Shown here: positions 11,745-22,102 of the stretch, piece by piece
Numbering within the stretch: position 1 is the stretch's first letter
Layout: every line of letters starts with the position of its first letter
From: Amylostereum areolatum
Lineage: Eukaryota; Basidiomycota; Agaricomycetes; Russulales; Stereaceae
Length of the DNA stretch: 64,000 nucleotides
Reading direction: 5' to 3'
Assembly: GCA_012932865.1 (NCBI GenBank)
Contig: SAXG01000012.1
Span: forward strand, 124,001-188,000
The notes under the pieces: generated by a model
Database searches by the model: none
Seen by the model: the letters and a program-made list of their open reading frames with translations, nothing else
What the model was told of the DNA's origin: nothing
Made by a program: the position numbers and the translations under genes

Positions 11745-13920
11745 TCATTCACCAGCCCCTTCGCTGTCTTTCTTCGATCGCAACTTCGCCCACGCTGTCG
11801 CCAAAAATAACACCCACGCCGCCAACACCAACACCGCACACAGCGCCAAGAATACCCTGCCCTTCACAGAGTGTTTCGGATCCGCCGAGGGTTCATTGGA
11901 CTCCCAGCCGCTCTGGTGGGGAGAGGAAGTAGACGGAAGGAGAGGGTCAAAAGACGTTGCGTCCAGACGCGAGGTTGAGGGCGAATGCCCGTTCGAAAGC
12001 CTATGCGAAAGGATCACAGATTCACTGTCCATTACTGAGCCATCCTCGGCGACTTTCAGGACGGGTGTTGTCTCTTCAGCATCTTCGGTCGAAGCAGTCT
12101 GGCGTCTCCCGCCAGCCCTTTTGGATCGTCTGTTGATGTACCAAAGAGCGATTATGCCAACAAACTGTAATACGTTGACGATCAGGAAGGCGTTCAACAA
12201 TCGCTGATAGCGACTGCCGCTTGGGGATGTTGGCGGTTCGCCTGAGGGCGGAGTCTTCTTGAGATCTAGAATGAGGCCCGCGAGCGTTTGCGAGATGACT
12301 GTGCCCGTTTGTTCAAGCTATATAGCCATCAGGATCGGAGCCCACGGCGAGGAATGATTCGCTCACACTTTTGTGAGCGCCGAGCGTGGTAGATATATAC
12401 TTTGTCGGGACAAGTTGAGGAACAATGACAACCAAAAGTACTGGAGTCCATCAAGAATGAGCGAAGTCTGAGTGATGAAGGTAGGGGACATACATGGCGC
12501 ATACCCGATCCCGGTACCAAAGCTGACAATGGCAGGCCATGCCGAACGTGTTGCTGAGGGAGGCAGGACGAGCCACACAAAAGCTAACATCGTGAAGACT
12601 GAGGACAACAAGAACATGAAGATGACGAAGGATGGCCGTTTGACTCGGTCGATGATAAAACCAACGACTGGGTATAGAAATATGCTGCCGGCGAGGACGA
12701 AAGATGCTTGAGTACTGGCATCCCTTTCGGTCAGGTCGAATCGATGTTCGATGATGTTTCTACAGATGGGAGGCGTTATTTTTGGGGGGCGACGCACGAT
12801 AACAGACCGCTCACGAAGAAAGCTGAGAAAATGGATGCCATATTGCGCCGCAAAGCACGTTGACGAAAATATATCTAACCTTCCGTCAACACGTGTACGC
12901 AGTGAGAGCACTACACTGGCACTCACGCCCAGAAAACATCGCCCAGATCAGCAACCTCCCGTAGACTCCGGACGCGCTTCTTCTCTGCCACCTGCTTCAG
13001 CGCTTGCGCCTCTGAGACGTCTTCCAGAGAGATCCGCCTTGCCTCCTGACGCAGCTCTCGAGATTCCAGTTCCACGCCTGTTTCCGCGATGATCCACTTT
13101 GACGCAGAAAGGTAGATCAGGTTGAAAAGAAAAGAGATTGCAGCCAGAATAGCCGCCGCATAAAATGGAGCATGTGGGCCGAATCTTTCGGAAAGCGGGT
13201 ACGACGTACGCGCAGCTATGAAAGACGCAGCCTTGCCGGCTACGAGGCCGATGGCCATGGACAGCCCCAAACCGTGGGACTTGAAGTAACGGACGATAAT
13301 CGTCTCCTGCACAACGGCCAGGGGGCTAACGCCCACTCCAAAGACGAACATTCCTAGCGTCATACATCGTACGTCTTCAGTCAGGTCACCAATGAGGAGG
13401 ATGCATAAACCTGGTTTCAGGTGAGCATATAACCAGAAATAAACGGATAAGAAAGAACCTGAGAGGATGACCCCAGTTGCCAGGATACTTGTGAGCGTCG
13501 TCCCGAGGCGACTGGCCAGAAGACCACCGACCAAGGGTGTCCAAGTGCTATTTAGACTGAACGCCGATATCAAGAGACTGAACTCCGTATTTGATGTGCC
13601 CATCTCTCGCGATAGCCTAGACTTCAGCGGGGCTAAGATGTATACTCCACTGTGTATATACGCACGCATTATTAGCAGTGTCCAAGAATGTTAGTCAAAT
13701 GGAGAACTCACTAATGACTTCCGATGCTCAACGAGCAAGCACATAGCAGCGCGAGCGCCCGAATACCGTATGCCCCGGCTCGTAACAATTCTGTTGGTTC
13801 CCCATGATCGTCTTCATCGGCAGACTCGTTCGCTCGGTCGCCATCGTGAGAGAGTAGAGCATCGATTTCTCGACTGTCTGGGTCATTGATGAGAGCTTCC
13901 TCCTGGGACGGGCCGGGCAT
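11745..13920 (-). CDS. Major facilitator superfamily transporter (MFSD1-like)
   Basis: A 12-helix MFS permease of unknown substrate. Seven exons (13920-13712, 13649-13459, 13410-12927, 12879-12808, 12759-12494, 12440-12367, 12317-11745) sum to 623 codons. The N-terminus is acidic (MPGPSQEEALINDPDSREID), then the first helix ends in LALLCACSLSIGSHYG. MFS loop features include LKSRLSREMGTSNTEFSLL, GLLASRLGTTLTS and, in the second half, GFIIDRVKRPSFVI. The exon PTKYISTTLGAHKSLEQTG joins cleanly across an intron. A cytosolic Ser-rich tail precedes the final helix (FLALCAVLVLAAWVLFLA). All introns are GT-AG and 47-62 nt. Membership is secure; vacuolar or other location is not shown. Confidence 0.9.
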
Positions 13921-14343
13921 GATGAAGTCGGCGGTGGAAGGCGAGGATGGCGTGGGGGAACGGTAGATTCACTCAGTGCACCTGGGTCGAGGGTCGCCAG
14001 CTCGGTTGGGAGAGTGCATTCAGGCGGGAAAGATGGATGTGTCAACGTAAGAGGGGAGGCAGCCCTTCATGGGAGTGTTCGGCCAAGCGCTGATCGGCAA
14101 ACCCCGAAGGAAAGGTCGTGTTCACAACCCTCCGAGCCTGACGCAGCTTTCCAAAACACGCTCGGGGATTTGAGTCGTGCAATGATCATTACTTTCTCTG
14201 CTACACAGTGTTCTTGCACGGAAATAGCAGGTAGGCCTGAAGCATAGTCGCATACGGTCGTCTCCGGCATGGATAGAGAGAAGAAGAAAAGATACATGAT
14301 ATGGCTATGGGACGTGATGCGGTGGTGGTAAGATGCGACTGAT
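13921..14343. other. Intergenic region upstream of the MFS gene
   Basis: Both flanking genes are on the minus strand, so this holds the MFS promoter and the eL32 3' UTR. No further gene is seen. Confidence 0.4.
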
Positions 14344-14899
14344 TTACTCCTCTGACCGCAAGCGCGCGGACGCGTTCGTGACCTTAAGACCAAGAACTTT
14401 GGCACTGAAAAATGGAGGTCGTTGAGTTGAACCACTTTGGAAAGTTGGAAAGCAGAACGCACCGCTCAAGAATAACTGCCCGGTTGCGGCTGCTCACGCT
14501 TGTGCGCGATCTCCGCTGCGTAGCTTTTGTTGTGCATGAGGAGGAGCTCAACCTCGCGCACGTTGCTGACAAGGAACTTCTTGAGTCCGTTGGGAAGAAG
14601 GTGGCGGGTCTTCTTGTTGCTACCGTAGCCGATCTATGGTGTGTCGTGATCAACCAAAGATGCAAAAATGAGTGCATGGCAGACGTACCGACGGCATGGG
14701 CAGTTGGCCCTTGAACCGACGCCTGACACGATTGTCGATACCCTTCGGTTTCCTCCATGCCTCCTTCACGCCGTGGTAGCGATCAGACTGGTGGCGCCTG
14801 CAAGCAGATGCAATTAGTTTCGTCGCGGTGCATGTGATCGGCGAAGACGCACTTGAAAGGCTTGGTGCGCTTCTTGACGATGGGAGTCTTGACGGCCAT
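14344..14899 (-). CDS. RPL32: 60S ribosomal protein eL32, one frame break
   Basis: A protein of the large cytosolic ribosomal subunit. The start [16 protein letters not shown] is diagnostic; [19 protein letters not shown] and [11 protein letters not shown] follow after a 55-nt intron (14852-14798), then [20 protein letters not shown], and the end [13 protein letters not shown] after a last intron. Between EIAH and [12 protein letters not shown] one base is surplus near 14497-14499 (minus-strand caaGcgtg; removing G gives AH-N-V-SS as in the family). A ribosomal protein should be intact, so this points to a sequence error. Just upstream of the ATG a branch-point-like ctaat and a tgcag acceptor suggest a 5' UTR intron, common in ribosomal protein genes. 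Confidence 0.92.
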
Positions 14900-15508
14900 G
14901 ACGGTCTGCAGAGTAGTATTAGAATCCGATGGTAGAGGTCGATGGAAGATGTGTAAGGGGCCCGCAAATCCCAGTTGGTTGCGTCCGTCATCCAATCGAG
15001 CCATCACCCATCCAGCCCTTTCCCATTATCCTCCCTCCCTGAAACAGCTAGCAATGGCACCCTGACGTCCATCCAAGGGGGCTGGGAGTTTCAGAAGCAT
15101 ACGGGAGACGTACTCACAATTTTGGGGCTTGAGGATGAGGACCGGGTCTGGTGGGATGCACTCTGGCAATGCCTTCGTGCCTGGAACCCTAACCCCGGGT
15201 TAAATCACATCACGTTACACAACTCATATTTCCCGGACTTTGTCCAGCTAAGATAATTGTGCGCCGAGCATTCGCTCTTCGAGCCGAGAGGATCGGCGCT
15301 CTCTTGGAGATTCGGTGTTGTTGGCGAGAATATCTAAGCGTGCAGCGCAGAGACTTGGCATACAAGTGGCAGGGGGAAAGAAAGAGCGGTAAGTACAAAC
15401 GATCGATGGGTGCGTGGGAAAAGAGGAGAGCGCCACCGAGTGAACGGAGGGAACAAACTCATATTTCGCGTCTCTCAGTGGGATTCCACCGACTCTCATT
15501 TCCCCTCG
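14900..15508. other. Divergent promoter region between eL32 and the kinase gene
   Basis: The part next to eL32 appears to hold its 5' UTR intron (acceptor near 14906-14910). The rest has no supported coding exon; an in-frame ATG at 15410 would extend the kinase gene by 33 residues. Confidence 0.45.
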
Positions 15509-17432
15509 ATGCTAGCAGCCCCCGCGGTCGACATCACTTTCGACGACGACAACGACGACTGGTCAGCCACTCCCGCCAAATACAGACTCAATCGTGCGAC
15601 GAGCGTCGGCAACAGCTGGGGTGTTACTTCCATAGGCCGAGGCTTCAACTGGACCGGAAGAGACACGGTGGACGATGAGGAGGAGGATGAGGACGACAGC
15701 AGCGAGTCTTCAGAACGCGGTCTGATCGCTCAGGCCTTCAGCGCGCCGCACCGACCGCATTCGCCCACCAAGTCACCTTGTTCGGCGAACCTGGCAAGTC
15801 CGAGTCCCAAATATCCCATTTCCATCACGCCTTCTCCTCCAATCGCCTTCATGCACACTCGGTACACCCTCGATCCTCTCTCCATCTCCCCCACCCAGTC
15901 TCCTTCACGCTCTCTTCCTCCTTCTCGTCCTCGCTCTCCTGCCACCGCCGCTCTCCCACGCCGCCCGACTCCGGTCCGCTCGCCCACCTCCCCCGGCGTT
16001 CGTCCCCGGCGTCGCTCTTCGCAGCAACGCGTCTCCCTCATCGCCGGTCGCCTCTCCATAGCCCCCATCGAACCCCCCTCACCGCCCCCCCTGGCGCCCC
16101 AGAAAGCTCGTTCGGACCGGCAGTACTGCCAGCTACCTTAGCACCGCTTCGAGCGTCGGTCCGCCAACTCCCGCGCCCGTCATCACAGGCCATTCCAACG
16201 ACCGAAGCATCTCTGAATTCGTCGTGCAGGGGGAACTCGGCAGAGGTGCTTATGGTCTGGTGAAGAAGGCGCGGGAGATGCAGCCCGATGGGACGCTCGG
16301 GGTGAGATCCTTCGCTCCCATTCACTTTCCTCGGTATTCGCTTATCTTCGCATCCACCCGCTTCTCAGCCTCCGCTGGTCATTAAGCAGGTCATCAAGTC
16401 TCGCATCCTCGCAGACTGCTGGAAAAAACACCCAAAGTACGGAACGATCCCCATCGAGATCTATGTGATGTCTGCCGTCTCCAACACTTCCTATGTTTTG
16501 CCTCCCCGGCGGCCGTGGGACCCTGCACGGCTATCCCCTCCGGGACTGCTTCCATCCACTGAGAAGAATGCCGACGAGTTCGAATGGCACGATGGAAAGG
16601 TCGTCAAAGGCCATCCCAATATCTGTCCCCTCCTGGACTTTTTCGAGGACAACCACTTACTACTATCTGATTCTGCCTTCTTCGGTCCCCGAGCCTCTAC
16701 CCAACCAACCTATCCCCCCTTCAGATCTCTTCGACCTTGTAGAGAGTTATCCGGATGGCCTTCCGCCTTATCTCGTCCGGTCATACCTTGGTCAGATGGC
16801 CGATGCGTTGAGTTTCCTCCATTCGAAAGGGCATCGGTGAGTTAGATCCTCCCCTATGGTCACGTTTCTACGCTAACGAGTCCGTGACAGTGCATCGTGA
16901 TATCAAAGATGAGAACTGTGGTCCTCGGAGCGAATGGAAGGTGCATATTGATTGATTTCGGGAGCTCTGGGCTTGTCAAGAAAGGCGGCTGGGATACCTT
17001 CAGCGGAACGTACGTATACGACGTTGCAACCCTCGCTGTGATCCTCTCACAGGTTTTTACCCAGACTGGACTATGCAGGTCCGGAGATCCTCCGCGGCGA
17101 GCGATACCAGGGCAAAGAACAAGGACGTCTGGGCCTTCGGCGTCGTCGCATATGTCATGATCGTGGGTGAATGTCCGTTCACGACCGCCGCGGAGGCGCA
17201 GGAGGGCCTCTCGTCTACCCTTTCGACCGCGTCTATTGCCCTGGACGAGCGTTGCGCGGACGATCATGAGCGGGATGGCGAAGAAGCGGACGGCGGAGGC
17301 GCGATGGGCGACGCGGCGGCCCTCGTGCGTGCGTGTCTACAGCTGGACATGTCTCAGCGTCCCACGTTCGATAAGATATTGGAGTGCAGGTTCCTTGCCG
17401 GTGCGCAGGAGTGCGGCGCAGAGGGCTTTTGA
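15509..17432 (+). CDS. PAS-kinase (PSK)-type Ser/Thr protein kinase, reading frame broken about five times
   Basis: The kinase domain matches the PSK/CAMK-like group. It shows a Gly loop GELGRGAYGLVKKA, VAIK-type Lys in LVIKQVIKSRIL, catalytic loop IVHRDIKDEN, metal-binding DFGSSG, and SGTLDYAGPEILRGERYQG. The roughly 220-residue N-terminus is Ser/Pro/Arg-rich with an acidic start (VDITFDDDNDDW); I see no PAS domain. Introns: 16302-16368, 16837-16890, 17010-17064. To keep the conserved frame one extra base must be skipped near 16085-16105, 16657-16658, 16829-16831, 16917 and 17123-17124. Each break lies between segments that are each well conserved. Either the consensus is poor here or the copy is decaying. 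ATG 15509 is preferred to 15410 because the conserved acidic motif starts just after it. Confidence 0.8.
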
Positions 17433-17878
17433 CTGTCCAATTTGTAGTGCAGTTTTTTTTTCCAAGGTACGTTTGCGGTGAGCTCTTCTCGACCTTACTA
17501 GCCCTTACTAAACTATATCAAAGACCGTTGTCCAGTCAGTGTACGTTGTCGTCGTCATCCCCATTTCTGTTATCGATCACTCGCAATTCCCACATACATC
17601 CCCCACCTATCCACCGTAATGTTGTTCGTTGTATCCTCCACACCCTTCCGCGCATCCCTCATGTTCAGGATCTCTCACTGTATACAGGTTGGGACGGAGA
17701 GTGCATACATGTCCTAAACCCCACTTGTACAGTCAGTGTAAACCGTGTAGCTTATACATAAATCGCGATCCTAAAAGTATTTTTATCCACACCGCGGGGC
17801 CCGTAGGCTGAAGTACAAGAGTATCGTACACCCATCGAAGACCTTCTATCGCCGTGTTACATCGATATCCCTTGAGTT
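17433..17878. other. Convergent 3' intergenic region
   Basis: The kinase (plus) and dienelactone hydrolase (minus) genes end toward each other. The stretch should hold both 3' UTRs; nothing else is visible. Confidence 0.45.
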
Positions 17879-19340
17879 TCAACACACGTGCTCGATCTCC
17901 TTTCCGTCCTCAACGCGAGGTCCCATGTCCCGAGCAACAGTGCGCTCGAAGACCTCCATCATGAAGGAGAATATGTTGCGGGTCAAAGCTGCATCCCAGC
18001 GGCCCTTGGAGCTCTCGTCACGGACGAAGGCGTGTTGCGCTTGGACTTCCAGAAACTGCAAAAACGTAAGGGGTGAGATCGTCAAGCCGGGCCAATAACA
18101 CGGGGACGCTCACAGAGCTCTGGACGTTGGCGTCTTCAAGCGTTTTGCGGATAAGGTCACGTCCTTCGCGGGGTACATGGGTGTCCTGGGAGAAAGAAAC
18201 AGGCGAATTCGATACGTCGGCCGGCCGGTGAAAGTACGCCACGGTTCACCTGTTTACCGAAAATCATCACGAGCTCTTTGTTGGCGAATTCGCCAGCCCG
18301 GACGCGCTCCAGCGTGTTGTCCTTCTTGCCCTTGCCAAGCGTCGAGCTATGGATGTCGGTCGCGAAGAAGCAGACAGCGGAGAGGATTTTCGGGTGAAAG
18401 GCAGCCTGATAGGGCGGACGATTAGCGGCCGCCGTGAGCGAGGAGGAACGGATCTCATCAACGCACGCGGAACGCCTGTGAAAGAACGGAGGGGAGATCC
18501 GTTTATAAGCAAAGTTCACGGCGAAGGGATCGATATGGACCAACCAGATGTCCTCCGAGACACATGCCAGTAGCTGAAGGAGGCCGAGAACGCGTGAGAC
18601 CGGGGAAGGGCTATCAGGACAAGATCGTACCCGCAATACGGCCGTTGCAATTTTCAAGCGAGCTCAGCAGGTCGACGGCGAGAGATGCATCCTAACCATC
18701 CTGGGAGTGAGCTTGCTGTGTCTTGGAGGTTCCATCGTGGACACGACAGACCTCGTCGTACGCCACCACTTCCTTCTCTATCTGGATACAATCGGGTCAG
18801 TGTGGAGTCAATGAGACTGGAGAGTGGTCCCAACCTTGAATTTGTTGCCCCGGTCAGTTCCTACATTATGCGTTGAGCTCGAGGCATCGCGTGCTCGAAG
18901 TGAAGAGACCAACCTTCGGTATCGTACGGGATAGCCTCTGGACCCTGGAATTCGTGGTAGATGGACGGGCAGGCTGTTCTGCTCAATACCCAGATACGAC
19001 GTGGAAGGAAAAACAAACGTACCTACGACATAACCTTGGCTGGCGATCTGGCCGGCGAAACGCTCGACGGGGCCCGTTACCTGATAGATCTCGCTGTATT
19101 GGTCAGTGGATGTCAGCTCCGGAGTCGACAGATTTGGTTCACGATACTGACCTGAACACAACGACGCCTTATCGATGGCGTTCAGCGCGTGAACGAGCGT
19201 CGACATCGGGGGGAACACATACCGGGGAACTTTGCCTGAGGGTAGTTTGGGACGCTGGGAGAGAGGACATAGATGCGGATGGGATTTCCGTTAGCGTCGA
19301 GCTTGGAAGGGATATCGTAGTGTGTCTTTGAGACGAGCAT
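17879..19340 (-). CDS. Dienelactone hydrolase family protein with micro-exons
   Basis: An alpha/beta hydrolase of the carboxymethylenebutenolidase type, probably cytosolic; substrate unknown. About twelve exons encode roughly 270 residues. It starts MLVSKTHYDIPSKLDANGNP. SEIYQVTGPVERFAGQIASQ and ACPSIYHEFQGPEAIPYD follow. The nucleophile motif is GMCLGG (Cys), the acid is in KQDTHVP, the base in VQAQHAF, so the Cys-Asp-His triad is complete. Two exons are tiny: 16 nt at 19167-19152 and 9 nt (GCGTTCCGC, coding AFR) close to 18480; both are required to restore family sequence (KFPGVVVFSEIY and GGHLAFRAAFHPK). All junctions inferred are GT-AG. It shares a 181-base divergent promoter with the next gene. 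Confidence 0.9.
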
Positions 19341-19521
19341 GTTGACTGTTGGGGGAAAGCAGAAGGTGAGTGTGGATTCGAGGGGAGGCTGCGAAGGTAC
19401 TTATAGGTTCGGGAAAGCAGATCTAATCTTATCAGCGCGTTTCGATGCACGAACGTTCGCTCGAACGCGGTCATCACCTGTACAAAAATGCGTTTACCGC
19501 CTCCTCTCCTCCGTCCTCTCC

Positions 19522-20463
19522 ATGTCGTCCGACGCTGCTCCCCGTGCCAGCATTCGCAGGTATGCCCCCGAGGATGAAAAACAAGTCCGTTTCATCGTCG
19601 GCCAGGCGCAGATGGAGCACCTCGCCTTCGCGAACAACCGCGGTCTGCATTTCCCCCGATCCCCCCTTCGCCTCCCACGCGCGACTGACTCTCTACCCAC
19701 ACACAGCCTACTTCCACCCGTTCACTTTGGCCGCCTGGATCACTATATCCTCCGTGTTCTGTCAATACCTAGGCTGGTGGCCCGACCCCTCTCATGGCAT
19801 CCTCGGCTACATCTCCTTCTTACCCGCCTTCTTCGCCCCGGCCGTCCCCATCATGTTCCTCATCGACTGGTAAGCCCCGACCCTCCCACTGTCGCACCGT
19901 TCCAACGCCCTGCCACCTGCAGGAAGAATCGTCCCGACGTCGAAGCGCGCGCCGAAGCCGTCCTCCGCCGCGTCGACATGATCGACCTCGCAGCCTACTA
20001 CGTGCGCTCGCCCGCCTCGGGCTTATGGCTCCTCGAATACGGCTCCAAGATCATCTCCCTCCTCGCGCTCGACGCCTCCACGGACGCGACCAACGACGCC
20101 CCGCTCGACAGAAACACCCCGCCCTCCGCACAAGAGCGCGCACGGCTCACGCACGGCAAGGGCTCGTCCCCCGTCGCGACCATCCGCCACTTCTTCGCGG
20201 AGGAGTTGTACCGCGGCTCGGGGATCGAGGACGACATGCTCGCGTTTGCCGTGCGAACCGCGTTCGAGCAGGACGCGACGGTGCAGAGCGTCAGGGCGGT
20301 AGCGACCCCACTCGTGTCCACGGTTCGCAGCAGCCTGATAAAGATGCGGTTCGAGGCGGGGGAACAGGATGGGAAAGTGGGACCCTTTGGGTGGGAGTAT
20401 CGCTGGTATACGCTGGAACGGGCGGTGTGGGAGTCTACCCAAGCTGCCTCGAAATCGGGTTAG
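19522..20463 (+). CDS. Membrane protein with GNAT acetyltransferase-like halves
   Basis: Exons 19522-19642, 19707-19869 and 19923-20463 give 274 residues. The N-terminal IRRYAPEDEKQVRFIVGQAQ resembles a GNAT start. Two hydrophobic segments follow (LAAWITISSVFCQYLGW and ISFLPAFFAPAVPIMFLI). The C-terminal half has ATIRHFFAEELYRGSGIEDD and AVATPLVSTVRSSLIKMRF, resembling the acetyl-CoA-binding part of GNAT folds. I recall this as an uncharacterised basidiomycete family; activity is inferred and untested. Introns are 64 and 53 nt. It is transcribed away from the dienelactone hydrolase gene and lies 149 bases before ELP5. Confidence 0.75.
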   Translation: MSSDAAPRASIRRYAPEDEKQVRFIVGQAQMEHLAFANNRGLHFPRSPLRLPRATDSLPTHSLLPPVHFGRLDHYILRVLSIPRLVARPLSWHPRLHLLLTRLLRPGRPHHVPHRLVSPDPPTVAPFQRPATCRKNRPDVEARAEAVLRRVDMIDLAAYYVRSPASGLWLLEYGSKIISLLALDASTDATNDAPLDRNTPPSAQERARLTHGKGSSPVATIRHFFAEELYRGSGIEDDMLAFAVRTAFEQDATVQSVRAVATPLVSTVRSSLIKMRFEAGEQDGKVGPFGWEYRWYTLERAVWESTQAASKSG

Positions 20464-20612
20464 AATATCTGCGGAACATCCGTCGGTCACCTGTATACCA
20501 GTAGCCATCGCGGACTTATTTATCGGGACAGAATGCGCGCGATAGTCGGGAGGTCGAGACAGTCGATGGATGAGGAAAGCAAAGTCAAACGCGCTCGACG
20601 CGTCAAGGCAAA

Positions 20613-21888
20613 ATGCCGCTCGTCCTTCCCGCCGTCATCGCTAACTCCTCCCGGCCTCACCACCCCTTCGTTCTCCTCGAATCCTCCGTCGTCCAATCAA
20701 GCCTTCCGATTCTCCGCGCCATCGTTAACCGACCCGATGCCAAAGGCCATCTCCTGCTTTTCTGCTTCTTGTATCCGCCCTCGTCCCTCGTAGACGACCC
20801 CGCGCGTTCGCAAGCCGAAAACCTCCATGTCTACGATAAAACTGGCGATGTTCCCGGATACTCTGAGAGCTGGATCGATCCCGTTTCTTTTGTTCTGGAT
20901 ACTGTGAAGCAAGGTGCGTCCATACGCCGATCTTGTCGTTGGGATGTCCATCTAAATGCACGTCTAGCCCCCGCAGGACCTATAACCGCATCGATCGATT
21001 CAGCAGACACAATCTGCTCCGATCTCCGCTCTCCTTCAAAAACATACACTTTTGTGTCCGAACTTTTAAACCTCATCCGTGCCCGGCCATGTAGGTCTCT
21101 TTCGCTCTTACTTCGCGTAAGATCTATCTGACGTTCATTCCCCAGCACCATCTCGCCTAATCCTCCACCTAACTTCCCCGACCCCCCTTCTCACCCTCTT
21201 ACTCTCCCCACGCCTCTCCCCCTCCCTCACACACATCACCGCGCACCCTCCCACCCTCCTCGCCCACCTCGCGCATACCCAATTCACGCCCCCGCCCCCG
21301 CACACGTCCCCCGAACGCTTCTGGAGTGTCTTCTCCCCCCTTGCTTCCCGCGCATGGGAGGTAGAGCGTATCGTGTACGGTCCCGGAGGCGTGGGCTCCG
21401 GAGGCGGACACGACGAGGGCGTGTTTGAGGTGCTCGTGAGGGGGCCGGGCACGGGAGAGGGCAAGCGCAGGGGGGCGGAGCGACTACTTGAAGGATGGAC
21501 CAGATCCTGCGGTGTATGCGAGTTGACCGAGCTGAAGAGCTTGTCCTCGGTGTGGACGCGTAAACCCCCTGTGGACGAGGTATGCAGGCTTTCCCTAGGT
21601 CAACAACGGATGTTGAGAGAACTTTTTGTTATAGGCTGCACCCGACCCCACGCAAAATATATCCTTCAATCTCAGTCTTACCCCAGGCCAGCAGCAATCG
21701 CGGGCCCAAGTCCCTTTGCCATACGCGCACGAAGGTATGGATCCTCCTTCCCCCCATCCTGTTGTTTCCTGATGCCTTGTCCAGGAAACGCCCCGGAGAC
21801 GCAAAACGCGCCCGGTGCGATTTTCTACGATCCAGATTCCGCAGACGACATGGACGATGACGATCCTGACGAGGATTTGGATTTATAA
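20613..21888 (+). CDS. ELP5: Elongator complex subunit Elp5
   Basis: Elp5 is part of the Elp456 ring of Elongator, which modifies wobble uridines of tRNA. Exons 20613-20913, 20977-21090, 21146-21579, 21635-21734 and 21785-21888 sum to 351 codons. The RecA-like N-terminus reads MPLVLPAVIANSS and LLLFCFLYPPSSL. The C-terminus has FNLSLTPGQQQSRAQVPLPY and the acidic DPDSADDMDDDDPDEDLDL tail typical of the family. The first intron is 63 nt and has no stop, so an unspliced message would add 21 residues in frame; its splice signals (gtgcgt ... ctaaat ... ccgcag) argue it is removed. Confidence 0.85.
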
Positions 21889-22102
21889 AACACAAACGAT
21901 TGCGATGATCGGACGATGTACTCGAGTACGTATACTACTACGATACTACCTACGATATTACAAGACTTTGGTGAACACAAGTGGAGTCCAATGCAGCCCG
22001 CTGCTGCCAATAAGTAAAGATTACTATCGGCGTGTGTATTATATATGGTACGGTACACAGAACGTCCAGAACACATGAAAACGAACCAACGAAACCGATT
22101 AC

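Noticed and set aside
16085..17124. Programmed +1 frameshifting as the cause of the kinase frame breaks
   Set aside because: The break sites share no slippery sequence or stop-codon context, and similar surplus bases occur in genes never known to use frameshifting, such as eL32.
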